From NCBI GenBank assembly GCA_903920415.1, contig CAIXMD010000554.1:1-7959 (forward strand): 7,959 bases of DNA, read 5' to 3'. The DNA comes from an uncultured Desulfomonile sp. (lineage in GTDB: Bacteria; Desulfobacterota; Desulfomonilia; Desulfomonilales; Desulfomonilaceae). Of the stretch, positions 1-7,506 are shown piece after piece. The first letter of the stretch is position 1; each line of letters opens with the position of its first letter. The notes under the pieces were generated by a model, which was not told the origin of the DNA, made no database searches, and saw only the letters and a program-made list of their open reading frames with translations. Both the position numbers and the translations under genes were made by a program.

Positions 1-217
1 ACTGATATTAAGTTGTTGATCCAATGATATTGAACGGCGCTGCGGGTATTGCACAACTTGTTTCAATGAATTATTAGCATTCGTCCGTAGGTTCAGGACA
101 AAAGCTACTGCTAATCATCTCGGAATTTTTTTTTCGTTAAAATGCAAAAAGTCTTGACATAGTTTTTACATAAGTTATATTCGTATCAACGATGTTACCA
201 AGTCTCTGTCAACATAA
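1..217. other. AT-rich upstream region, no gene recognised
   Basis: I find no convincing coding frame here. All three + frames are broken by stops, and the longest open stretch (roughly 20-157) has no start with a ribosome-binding site. The only signal I can support is the promoter at 154-181. A run of T at about 126-134 is not preceded by a stem, so I do not call a terminator. A 7-base direct repeat, TGATATT, occurs at 3-9 and 25-31 and may be chance. Confidence 0.5.
154..181 (+). promoter_or_regulatory. Probable sigma70-type promoter for the bam operon
   Basis: A perfect -35 hexamer TTGACA (154-159) is followed after 16 bases by TATATT (176-181), a five-of-six match to the -10 consensus. 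The surroundings are AT-rich. Transcription would start near 188 and run into bamB with a leader of about 340 bases that covers the GNAT-like remnant. No other promoter of this quality was seen, and the bam genes are tightly spaced, so this is the likely driver of the operon. It could equally be the old promoter of the decayed gene. No activator site was identified. Confidence 0.55.
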
Positions 218-514
218 CCTTCAGAGCCCGGACGCAGGTCTAACCGGTTCAATTATACTATTGAGTATTGGGGCTCCGAGGCCATTCAGCAAAGGCAGGC
301 CCGCGTGAACAAAAAGGATATTGATCCGGCGAATGTTCAGATCCGTCCGAAAGAAGAAGAAGACGTCGATGCCATTGCAGTAATAGACGGCATGTAATTC
401 GGAGTGCCTCGACCGGAATATTATCGGGAAAAGCTTGGTTAAACCACTAAGGGAGCAGGAATTAACACTTCTTTGGTTGCAGAAGCGCGGACGATCATAT
501 CGCAAGTTGAGTAA
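218..514 (+). pseudogene. Decayed N-terminal fragment of a GNAT-type acetyltransferase
   Basis: One frame reads through 218-514 except for TAA codons at 395-397 and 440-442, ending at TAA 512-514. Its conceptual translation includes VQIRPKEEEDVDAIAVIDG, then after the first stop FGVPRPEYYREKLG, then after the second GINTSLVAEA. This resembles the N-terminal beta1-alpha1-alpha2-beta2 part of GNAT acyltransferases (IRP...D..AI..ID...G.PRPEYY...LVAE). The acetyl-CoA-binding motif that should follow is absent, so the gene is truncated as well as interrupted. A GTG at 305 could have been a start, but the frame is open further upstream. Because the similarity stays in a single frame, the damage is by substitutions and a 3' deletion rather than frameshifts. 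The final stop overlaps the ribosome-binding region of bamB. The family assignment rests on pattern memory only. Confidence 0.5.
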
Positions 515-519
515 GGGGT
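513..519 (+). promoter_or_regulatory. Ribosome-binding site of bamB
   Basis: The purine-rich stretch AAGGGGT ends 7 bases before the ATG at 527. It supports that start and overlaps the last stop codon of the upstream GNAT-like remnant. Confidence 0.6.
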
Positions 520-526
520 AAGAAAG

Positions 527-2533
527 ATGAGATACGCAGAGACAGGATTTAATTTGGAAATCGATCTAACCCGAGGAAACATCGAGAGGGTAGAAACTGA
601 CCCAAAACTAACCGAACTTTATCTTGGGGGTCTAGGTACGAACGCCAAGATATTATGGGATAGGGTTCCCCCTGAAACCGACCCTTTTTCTCCGGATAAT
701 CTACTCATATTCAGCACCGGTCTTTTATGCGGCACACCTGCTCCCGGCGCCAATCGCACCATTGTTTCCACTTTTTCCCCCCAGACGCGGTTAATGGCCT
801 ATTCAATGATGGGGGGATTCTGGGCGCCGGAGTTGAAGTATGCCGGGTACGATAAAGTCATCCTTCGCGGCAAGTCCCCCAATCTGGTCTATTTGTGGAT
901 AAACAATGACAAGGTGGAAATACGTGATGCCGGTCATCTTCATGGTAAAGGCGCTGTTGAAACCGCAGAACTGATTCGACAGGAGTTGAAGGAGCCGAAA
1001 GCCCAGGTGGCTGCTATCGGCCTTGCCGGTGAAAACAGGGTCTATATGGCCTCCATCGAGCAGGGCAGGTCCAGTGCAAGCCGGCTTGGAGTAGGCGCCG
1101 TCATGGGAGACAAAGGGGTAAAGGCGATAGCTGTTCGTGGAACAAAAGACGTCAATATCGCCCGACCGGCTGAGTTTATAAAGTTTTGCAACGAAGTGCT
1201 GCAGTACATAAAAGACCGCGAACAAAAGCCGGTTCCTGGGGTAATGCCGATTTTAGCCGGGCTGGGGTCACCCCAAGAGATGAAACTCGTTGATGAGGAG
1301 TGGCACACCCAGAATTTCATGTGGGGGAACGCCCGCGAACGGAAAAGAGACTATTGGAACAAGGAAATCGAGGATAAGTGGAGGAAAACCCAAGTAAGTG
1401 TGCGGACACGGCTGGTCAGTTGCTATAACTGCCCGATGAAATGCGGGGCAACCATTTCGGTCCCGGGAATTTCAACCTACATGATGAAATGCTTCTCCAA
1501 ACTTACCTATACCATGGCGGCCTTTTCAGACCTGGATTTCGGTTTCAGAATCGCTCAGCGTGCTACGGAGTATGGAGTGGACGGATTCTCAACCCCGCAA
1601 GTGATGGCATTCGCCGTTGAGCTTAAAGACGCCGGCATTTTGACCGACGAGGACTTTGCAGGATGCCCGTCCGACAACGAGGGGAGATTTAACTGGTTGC
1701 TTGACAGAATTGTTCGACGAGAGGGAATAGGAGATGTTCTTGCCAACGGCACCTATTGGGCGGCCCAACAGATCGGTAAGGGCGCAGAAGCATATGCTCA
1801 TAACAACATCAAGAAACATGAGCAGCTTCCTCTCAAGCTGGGAATGCTCAATCCCGTCTATTATCTTATGTATTGTACCGGCGAGAAGATAAACATTACC
1901 CAAATCGAGGGGCAGTTCCCCCAGGCGCCTTTTCTTACGATGGAGGAAAGAGAAGACTTTGTAAAGGACTGGATCCAGGTTCCTGATGAAAAATTCAAGA
2001 AATATCTTCTGGACTGGGAACTACGTGGAGAACGCTCAAATCCATATTACCCAACCGTGGACATGTCCGTTGACATTGTCGATTGGCAAGAGATGATGCA
2101 CCACATCGACGACGCCCTCGGGATGTGCGCCGGTTTATCGTCATTTCCTCTCAAGCCACCCTATCACATACACAATTACCCGACTTTAATCTCACTGGCG
2201 ACAGGGATGGATATGGATGAAGCCGGACTAACGCAAGTATACAGGAGGAACCGAACTTTAGTCAGAGCCTTGAATGTAAGAAGAGGTCTGAGGAGGGCTG
2301 ACGAGAAGCCGCCTGAGGACCACTGGAAGAAAAGATTCCCGGAACTGGAAGCCAATCTCTTGGATGCGTATTACAAATTCAAGGGATGGAATAACGAGGG
2401 CATTCCCACGAAAGAGTCATTGAATGAACTCGCTTTGGATTATGTTGCCGAAGACTTCCTACGGAGAGGCATTTTGACGGATAACGAAGGCACTCCCTCC
2501 AAAGAGACTTCGCCGGAAACAGAGAAGAAATAA
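527..2533 (+). CDS. bamB: Class II benzoyl-CoA reductase, tungsten catalytic subunit BamB
   Basis: This is a cytoplasmic enzyme of the aldehyde:ferredoxin oxidoreductase (AOR) superfamily, 668 residues. In the bam pathway it reduces benzoyl-CoA to cyclohexa-1,5-diene-1-carbonyl-CoA without ATP. The N-terminal pterin-binding domain (about 1-210) shows MGGFWAPELKYAGYD (95-109) and G188-VGAVMGDK-196. The single [4Fe-4S] cluster has ligands C299-x2-C302-x3-C306 and a distal C534 (GMCAGLSSF). C322 matches the cysteine that, as I recall, ligates tungsten in the Geobacter metallireducens enzyme. E251, E257 and H260 also fall at positions I recall as active-site residues there, so the numbering agrees without gaps. 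The gene is followed 20 bases later by bamC. An ordinary AOR is the alternative, but the bamC-F context and these residues argue for BamB. The true substrate could be another aryl-CoA. Confidence 0.93.
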   Translation: MRYAETGFNLEIDLTRGNIERVETDPKLTELYLGGLGTNAKILWDRVPPETDPFSPDNLLIFSTGLLCGTPAPGANRTIVSTFSPQTRLMAYSMMGGFWAPELKYAGYDKVILRGKSPNLVYLWINNDKVEIRDAGHLHGKGAVETAELIRQELKEPKAQVAAIGLAGENRVYMASIEQGRSSASRLGVGAVMGDKGVKAIAVRGTKDVNIARPAEFIKFCNEVLQYIKDREQKPVPGVMPILAGLGSPQEMKLVDEEWHTQNFMWGNARERKRDYWNKEIEDKWRKTQVSVRTRLVSCYNCPMKCGATISVPGISTYMMKCFSKLTYTMAAFSDLDFGFRIAQRATEYGVDGFSTPQVMAFAVELKDAGILTDEDFAGCPSDNEGRFNWLLDRIVRREGIGDVLANGTYWAAQQIGKGAEAYAHNNIKKHEQLPLKLGMLNPVYYLMYCTGEKINITQIEGQFPQAPFLTMEEREDFVKDWIQVPDEKFKKYLLDWELRGERSNPYYPTVDMSVDIVDWQEMMHHIDDALGMCAGLSSFPLKPPYHIHNYPTLISLATGMDMDEAGLTQVYRRNRTLVRALNVRRGLRRADEKPPEDHWKKRFPELEANLLDAYYKFKGWNNEGIPTKESLNELALDYVAEDFLRRGILTDNEGTPSKETSPETEKK

Positions 2534-2539
2534 GTGAAC

Positions 2540-2545
2540 AGGTGG
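2540..2545 (+). promoter_or_regulatory. Ribosome-binding site deciding the bamC start
   Basis: AGGTGG lies 8 bases before the ATG at 2554. The in-frame GTG at 2542 sits inside this site and has no good Shine-Dalgarno sequence of its own, so ATG 2554 is chosen as the bamC start. Confidence 0.65.
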
Positions 2546-2553
2546 TAACGGGC

Positions 2554-3102
2554 ATGGGCGAGAAAAAAAAGAAGATAATCAAATCCATAAAGATCGACGT
2601 TGAAAAATGCAATGGTTGCAGGGCATGTGAGGTAATCTGCTCCGCGTTTCATGCTACGCCGAAGTACAGCAGCAATAATCCGGGAAGGTCTCGTATTCGG
2701 GTGATTCGTGAACCGCTGAGAGACGTATATCTTCCTGTGTATGCCGGTGAGTATGCTCCAGCCGAATGTATGGGCAGAGACAAATACGTGATTGATGGAA
2801 AAGAATACGACGAGTGCGGTTTCTGCAGGGCTTCCTGTCCATCAAGGGATATTTTTAAGGAACCCGATTCCGGTCTCCCTCTCAAATGCGACATGTGCGA
2901 AGACGATCCGGCACAGGAAAAGCCCTTGTGTGTTCAGTGGTGCATTAATGACGCACTGATCTACGAAGAAAGGGAAGAGGAAGTAGAAGAAGAAGTGAAG
3001 CTGGAGGACGTAGAGATAGGACTGGAATCCATGATCGACAAGTATGGCTTGGAGAAGGTCATGGATACCGTTTCCCGGATGTCAGCGTCAAAGAAGGGCT
3101 GA
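2554..3102 (+). CDS. bamC: BamC, electron-transfer Fe-S subunit of benzoyl-CoA reductase
   Basis: This 182-residue ferredoxin-like protein is of the HybA/DmsB type, the partner that passes electrons to the BamB cluster. It has exactly twelve cysteines, enough for three [4Fe-4S] clusters: C19-x2-C22-x2-C25-x3-C29, C72, C88-x2-C91-x3-C95, C112-x2-C115, and C126-x3-C130. This fits the known (BamBC)2 core, where BamC carries three clusters. There is no signal peptide or membrane segment, as expected for a cytoplasmic protein. A strongly acidic, likely helical stretch (about 136-150, rich in Glu) precedes the C-terminus. The start was placed at ATG 2554 rather than GTG 2542 because of the ribosome-binding site. 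bamD follows after 32 bases. Confidence 0.9.
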   Translation: MGEKKKKIIKSIKIDVEKCNGCRACEVICSAFHATPKYSSNNPGRSRIRVIREPLRDVYLPVYAGEYAPAECMGRDKYVIDGKEYDECGFCRASCPSRDIFKEPDSGLPLKCDMCEDDPAQEKPLCVQWCINDALIYEEREEEVEEEVKLEDVEIGLESMIDKYGLEKVMDTVSRMSASKKG

Positions 3103-3120
3103 AACATTAGGCCGAAAGAA

Positions 3121-3129
3121 GAGGAAGGA
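3121..3129 (+). promoter_or_regulatory. Ribosome-binding site of bamD (GTG start)
   Basis: GAGGAAGGA ends 5 bases before GTG 3135. No ATG with a comparable site lies nearby in frame ahead of the first Fe-S motif, so the GTG start is preferred. Confidence 0.6.
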
Positions 3130-3134
3130 AAACA

Positions 3135-4286
3135 GTGGAGACTGTAACCCCCTATAAAGAGATCATCGATGTTATTAAAGCGAGCGGCGGAGAGGCATTC
3201 AAAAGATGCTTCCAATGCGGATTATGCGATACTGTTTGTCCGTGGAACAGGGTCAGAACTTTCAGTATGCGCAAGCTGGTCCGAGAGGCGACGTTCGGCC
3301 TGACCGAGATCGAAAGTGAAGACATATGGCTTTGTACAACTTGCGGAAGATGCCCCCAGCAGTGCCCCAGGGACGTAAAACAGATAGAATCCGGGGTATC
3401 CTTACGCAGGATTGCCTCGGAATATGGGGTTTTTCCTGCTTCTGTCAAGCCTGTCCGCACCATAAACGCAGGCCTCGTTGGTCAAGGAAACCCCTTCGGT
3501 GAAGATCGAGAAAAAAGGGCGGCGTGGGCGGAAGGTCTTTCTGTAAAACCATTCACCGAAGGGATGGAAATTCTCTATTTTCCCGGCTGCTATCTCAGCT
3601 ATGACCCAAGATTGAAAAAGGTGGCTAAAGCCACCGCCAATATTCTCAACTTGGCGGGGGTAGACTTCGGCATACTTGGCCCCAAGGAGAATTGCTGTGG
3701 AGAAAGCATCCGCAAGACGGGCGATGAGGAATTATTCAAGCGTCTGGCCAAAGAAAACATCAAAACCTTTATCGATAATGGGGTCAAGAAAATCCTCGTT
3801 TCTTCCCCTCATTGCTACCATACCTTCAAGAACGAGTATCCGGAATTCAGGGTGAACTTTGATGTGGTTCATATCTCCCAGTACCTGTTCGAGTTGGTGA
3901 ACGAGGGAAGGCTTCAGCTTAAGAAGGATTATCGGAAGAAAGTTACGTATCACGACCCTTGTTACCTGGGTCGACATAACGGCATATACGATGAGCCGCG
4001 TGGGGTCTTAAAGAAGATACCGGGTTTAGAGTTGAATGAGATGGTTGAGTCCAGCTCGGATAGTCTCTGCTGCGGAGGCGGAGGCGGCAGGGTTTGGATG
4101 GAAACCCAAAAGGGTGAGAGATTCTCTGATCTCAGGATAGAACAGGCTCTTGGGGTCGGGGCCGAGGTGCTGGCTACTTCCTGCCCCTATTGCATTACCA
4201 TGCTTGAGGACAGCAGGGTAACCATGGATGTTACCGAAAAGATCGAGGTGAAGGACATCACGGAAATTATCCAGGAAGTGATTTAA
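3135..4286 (+). CDS. bamD: BamD, HdrD/GlpC-like Fe-S protein with two CCG domains
   Basis: This 383-residue cytoplasmic electron-transfer protein belongs to the class II benzoyl-CoA reductase complex. The N-terminus holds two ferredoxin-type [4Fe-4S] motifs: C25-x2-C28-x2-C31-x3-C35-P and C67-x2-C70-x2-C73-x3-C77-P. Two CCG domains follow. The first has C152, C187-C188-G and C227. The second has C276, C312-C313-G and C350-x2-C353. In heterodisulfide reductase subunits B and D, such CCG domains bind noncubane [4Fe-4S] clusters or zinc. No hydrophobic segment is long enough for a membrane anchor, so unlike HdrE-linked HdrD it should be soluble. Its place between bamC and bamE suggests that it links the BamBC core to the flavin module; this is inference from gene order and the known complex. 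It starts with GTG. Confidence 0.88.
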   Translation: METVTPYKEIIDVIKASGGEAFKRCFQCGLCDTVCPWNRVRTFSMRKLVREATFGLTEIESEDIWLCTTCGRCPQQCPRDVKQIESGVSLRRIASEYGVFPASVKPVRTINAGLVGQGNPFGEDREKRAAWAEGLSVKPFTEGMEILYFPGCYLSYDPRLKKVAKATANILNLAGVDFGILGPKENCCGESIRKTGDEELFKRLAKENIKTFIDNGVKKILVSSPHCYHTFKNEYPEFRVNFDVVHISQYLFELVNEGRLQLKKDYRKKVTYHDPCYLGRHNGIYDEPRGVLKKIPGLELNEMVESSSDSLCCGGGGGRVWMETQKGERFSDLRIEQALGVGAEVLATSCPYCITMLEDSRVTMDVTEKIEVKDITEIIQEVI

Positions 4287-4301
4287 TCGAAGTACCCTGA
4301 T

Positions 4302-4309
4302 GAGGTGAT
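4302..4309 (+). promoter_or_regulatory. Strong ribosome-binding site of bamE
   Basis: GAGGTGAT, a long match to the anti-Shine-Dalgarno sequence, ends 5 bases before ATG 4315. It fixes the start of bamE upstream of the recoded TGA. Confidence 0.7.
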
Positions 4310-4314
4310 AGAAA

Positions 4315-7300
4315 ATGGGAGAATTACTATTGCTGAAAGAGAAACTTCAGCAACTTTGTGGGGGCCCTGTACAAACCAATTTTGGAGACGTCATGGTCGT
4401 AGGTGGCGGCATCAGCGGCATTCAAGCCTCTCTTGATCTTGCCACGGCCGGGTTCAAGGTCTACCTGATTGAAAAAGGGCCAAGCATTGGCGGCCATATG
4501 GCGCAACTGGACAAGACCTTTCCCACCAATGACTGCTCCATGTGAATACTCGCACCAAAGCTGGTCGAGGTCGGCCGGCATCCCAATATAGAGGTCCTCA
4601 CCTATACTGAAGTCAACAGTGTAGAAGGGGAGGTAGGAGACTTTAAGGTAACCCTGACTAAAAAGCCAAGGTATATTCTTGAGGATAAATGTACGGGCTG
4701 TACTACATGCGTAGAATACTGCCCGGCCAAATATCCTGATCAATATAATCAGGAAATATCGCTGAATAAAGCCGTCCATATATACTTTGCTCAGGCAATT
4801 CCTCTCATTTCATATATTGATGAAAGCTGTCTTTACCTCAAAGAGAAGAAATGTCGTATTTGCGAAGGAGTGTGCAAGAATAATGCAATAGATTTGAATC
4901 AAACGGCGGAGAAAAAAGAAATACAGGTAGGGGCGATCATTCTGTCTCCCGGCCTTGAGCCCTTTGATCCAAAGGTGAAGAAGGAGTATCACTACGGAGA
5001 GTTTGCGAACGTCGTAACCAGCATGGACTATGAGCGGCTGTTATGCTCCACTGGGCCATACGAAGGTGAGGTACTGCGTGCTTCCGACAAGAAGCATCCC
5101 CATAAAATAGCCTGGATTCAATGCATCGGTTCCAGGCGGGTTACTCCGGGCGAAAACAGCTATTGTTCAGCCGTATGCTGCACCTATACCCAGAAACAGG
5201 TGATTATAACAAAAGATCATGATGCAGAAGCAGAGTGTACGATATTCCATAACGATGTGCGTTCCTATGGGAAGGATTTTGAGCGATACTACGAAAGGAC
5301 AGAGAAACTTCCCGGCATCCGATTCTTCAGAAGCTACACTACGATAGTAAAAGAGGATCCTGTAACCAAGAATGTGACGGTACGGTATTCTACTCCCGAT
5401 GAAGGCGTAAAAGAAGAAGAATTCGACATGGTGGTATTGTCCGTTGGATTGAATCCTCCTGCTGATGTGAAGTCCATTGCAAACAAATTCGGCATAGAAC
5501 TCAATCCTCATGATTTTTGCAAGATCAACCCTGTCAATCCCATGACCACGAACAGACCCGGGATTTTTGTAAGCGGAGGCTTCCAGGGTCCTATCGATAT
5601 CCCGGAGTCGGTCTTCAGCGCCAGCGGAGCGGGCTCCCAAATCGGTGAACTCCTTGACTACAGGCGAGGAAATCTTGCCAAAGAAAGGATATATCCGCCT
5701 GAAAGGGATGTCTCCAAGGAGGAGCCAAGGATAGGAGTCTTTGTATGTCATTGTGGGGCCAATATCGGAAGGATAGTCAATGTTCCTGAAACAGTCGAGT
5801 ACTGTAAAACGCTACCGAATGTTGTCCATGCTCAGGAACAGCTATTTTCATGCGCTACGAACTCCGCCAAAGAAATAACCGATATGACGAGGGAAATGGG
5901 GCTCAATCGAGTGATTGTCGCTGCCTGCAGCCCCAGGACCCTTGAACCGCTCTTCCGGGACACCGTTCGGGAGGCTGGAATTAATCAATATTACTACGAA
6001 ATGGCGAATATCAGGGAGCACAACTCCTGGGTCCACTCGAAAGAAAAGGAAGAAGCCACCGAAAAGGCACACGATATAATCCGGATGTCGGCAGCACGAG
6101 CTTGCCATTTGGAGCCATTACAGGAATTTGATCTTCCCGTCAATAAGGCGGCCTTAGTGGTTGGTGGAGGCATCGCCGGCATGAATTGTGCTCTCTCCAT
6201 TGCCAACCAGGGGCATGAGGTGCACTTGGTGGAAAAGAATACGGAGCTAGGGGGAATAGCACGAAAGATTCATTCCACGCTCGATGGACTGGATGTTCAG
6301 GAGTACCTGCGCGATCTCATGGCAAAGGTGTATCAACACCGCTTAATACACGTCTATCATGATGCGACAATCACGGATGCTAAAGGTTATGTTGGGAATT
6401 TCGTGACCGCGGTGAAGTCTGAAACAGGATTTACAGAGATAAAACACGGTGCAGCGGTTCTTGCTATAGGTGCTGATCTATATACGCCTTCCGAATACCT
6501 TTATGGAGAAGATGACAGGGTAATGACCCACCTTGAGTTGGAGGAGCGGATCACCAAAGGAGACGAAAAGATAATTAACGCAAAAAGTCTCGTGATGATC
6601 CAATGCGTAGGCTGTAGAAATGAAGAGAGAAATTACTGCAGCCGGTTATGCTGCAGCCAGTCTGTAAAGAACGCATTGAATCTGAAAGAGATAAATCCCC
6701 AGATGGACATTTACATCCTCTTTAGGGATATGAGAACCTATGGGTTCAATGAGGATTATTACCGGGAGGCTTCAAACAAGGACATAAAGTTCATCCGCTA
6801 TGAACCGGAGGATAAACCTTTGGTGGAAGCCGGCGAGTCGGACGAGGGTCGGCCCGTTCTAAAGGTTACCGCGACCGATTATATCTTAGGTAAGAAGCTC
6901 GAATTGGATGCTGACATAATTGCCCTGGCTGCCGCTGTCATTCCATCGGCGGCGACCAAGGAAGTTGCCGGATTATTCAAGGTAACTTTGAACCCGGATG
7001 GCTTCTTCAAAGAAGCCCATGTCAAATTAAGGCCTGTTGAGTTTGCTACAGACGGCGTTTATCTCTGTGGACTGGCTCATTATCCCAAGTTTATACAGGA
7101 AACGATCAACCAGGCTTATGGAGCTGCAGGCAGGGCCTTAACGCTACTCTCCCGTGATGTAGTGGTCGCCTCCGGTTCTGTGTGCGCGGTGGATGAGGAT
7201 AAGTGTGTTTCGTGTGGGGCATGTATAACGGTATGCAACTATGGCGCTATAGAGTTTGTCGAGACATCGCGCGGCAGAAAGGCCATGGTTAATCCTGTCC

Positions 7301-7455
7301 TCTGTAAAGGTGATGGTCTCTGCAACACGGTGTGCGCGACGTCTGCCATAGTGCTAAAGCACTATACCGATGAAGAACTCTTGAGCGAAATTGATGCGGC
7401 GTTTCCAGAGGAAGAGGTCATACAGCCAATGGATGCTGCGGTTGGAGATGTGTAA
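4315..7455 (+). CDS. bamE: BamE, double HdrA-like flavo-Fe-S selenoprotein (TGA read as Sec77)
   Basis: This 1046-residue protein is proposed to be the flavin electron-bifurcating subunit that feeds BamBC. Module 1 has FAD motif G30-x-G-x2-G35, then C74-S-M-Sec77, two ferredoxin motifs (C126-x2-C129-x2-C132-x3-C136-P; C172, C180, C183, C187) and the HdrA-type C270/C284/C288-C289 set. Module 2 has the HdrA N-terminal domain (about 472-600; C480, C513, C538), a second FAD motif G617-x-G-x2-G622, and C764/C775/C779-C780. The C-terminal ferredoxin domain has C964-C967-C970-C974 and then C997-x2-D1000-x2-C1003-x3-C1007, where Asp replaces one Cys. The TGA at 4543-4545 lies in a conserved HdrA stretch, and family similarity continues in frame on both sides. 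Ending at the TGA would leave 76 residues. Restarting at GTG 4870 would cut through the second ferredoxin motif. A SECIS-like hairpin follows the TGA. Confidence 0.9.
4543..4545 (+). other. In-frame TGA recoded as selenocysteine, BamE Sec77
   Basis: The codon lies in DCSM-TGA-ILAPKLVEVGRHPNI, where HdrA proteins typically read DCS-x-C-IL-x-PK-x-VE-x-GRHPNI, so Sec replaces a conserved Cys. The frame is open from here to the TAA at 7453-7455. HdrA is a known selenoprotein in some methanogens. Confidence 0.9.
4560..4579 (+). promoter_or_regulatory. Candidate bacterial SECIS hairpin of bamE
   Basis: The RNA can fold into a 7-pair stem, GCUGGUC (4560-4566) with GGCCGGC (4573-4579), including two G-U pairs, closed by the loop GAGGUC (4567-4572). 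The loop starts with G and contains GGUC, like the loop of the E. coli fdhF SECIS. It begins 21 bases after the TGA, inside the usual bacterial range of about 16-37. An overlapping alternative hairpin (4549-4569, loop AAGC) is closer to the TGA and fits the rule less well. Confidence 0.75.
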
Positions 7456-7493
7456 GAAATATACGAATGAATAAAGCCGGGATTACCAAGTAC

Positions 7494-7500
7494 GAGGTGA
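7494..7500 (+). promoter_or_regulatory. Ribosome-binding site of bamF
   Basis: GAGGTGA ends 6 bases before ATG 7507. It lies in the 51-base gap after bamE and supports translation beginning upstream of the TGA at 7561. Confidence 0.7.
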
Positions 7501-7506
7501 GAACGT

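Noticed and set aside
125..135. T-run as a rho-independent terminator
   Set aside because: No GC-rich stem precedes it.
207..212. TTGACA on the - strand as a divergent promoter
   Set aside because: The sequence at the proper spacing does not resemble a -10 box and no - strand gene lies to the left.
192..215. Inverted repeat ATGTT/AACAT as an operator
   Set aside because: Only five pairs with a 14-base spacer, which is expected by chance in AT-rich sequence.
192..308. Short + strand frame of 38 codons starting at ATG 192
   Set aside because: It has no ribosome-binding site, no recognisable sequence, and overlaps the better-supported GNAT-like frame.
221..505. 94-residue frame on the - strand
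   Set aside because: It is the antisense of the GNAT-like remnant, with no ribosome-binding site or family resemblance.
4549..4569. Hairpin CUCG-C-ACCA / UGGU-CGAG as the bamE SECIS
   Set aside because: Its AAGC loop starts only 12 bases after the TGA and has no G in the first two loop positions, so the hairpin at 4560-4579 fits better.
5167..5751. 194-residue frame on the - strand within bamE
   Set aside because: It lies opposite a strongly conserved HdrA coding region and arises as its shadow; it has no recognisable domain.
4870..7455. Separate 861-residue HdrA gene starting at GTG 4870
   Set aside because: The start would fall inside a CxxCxxxC motif, and HdrA similarity continues upstream in the same frame to the TGA and beyond.
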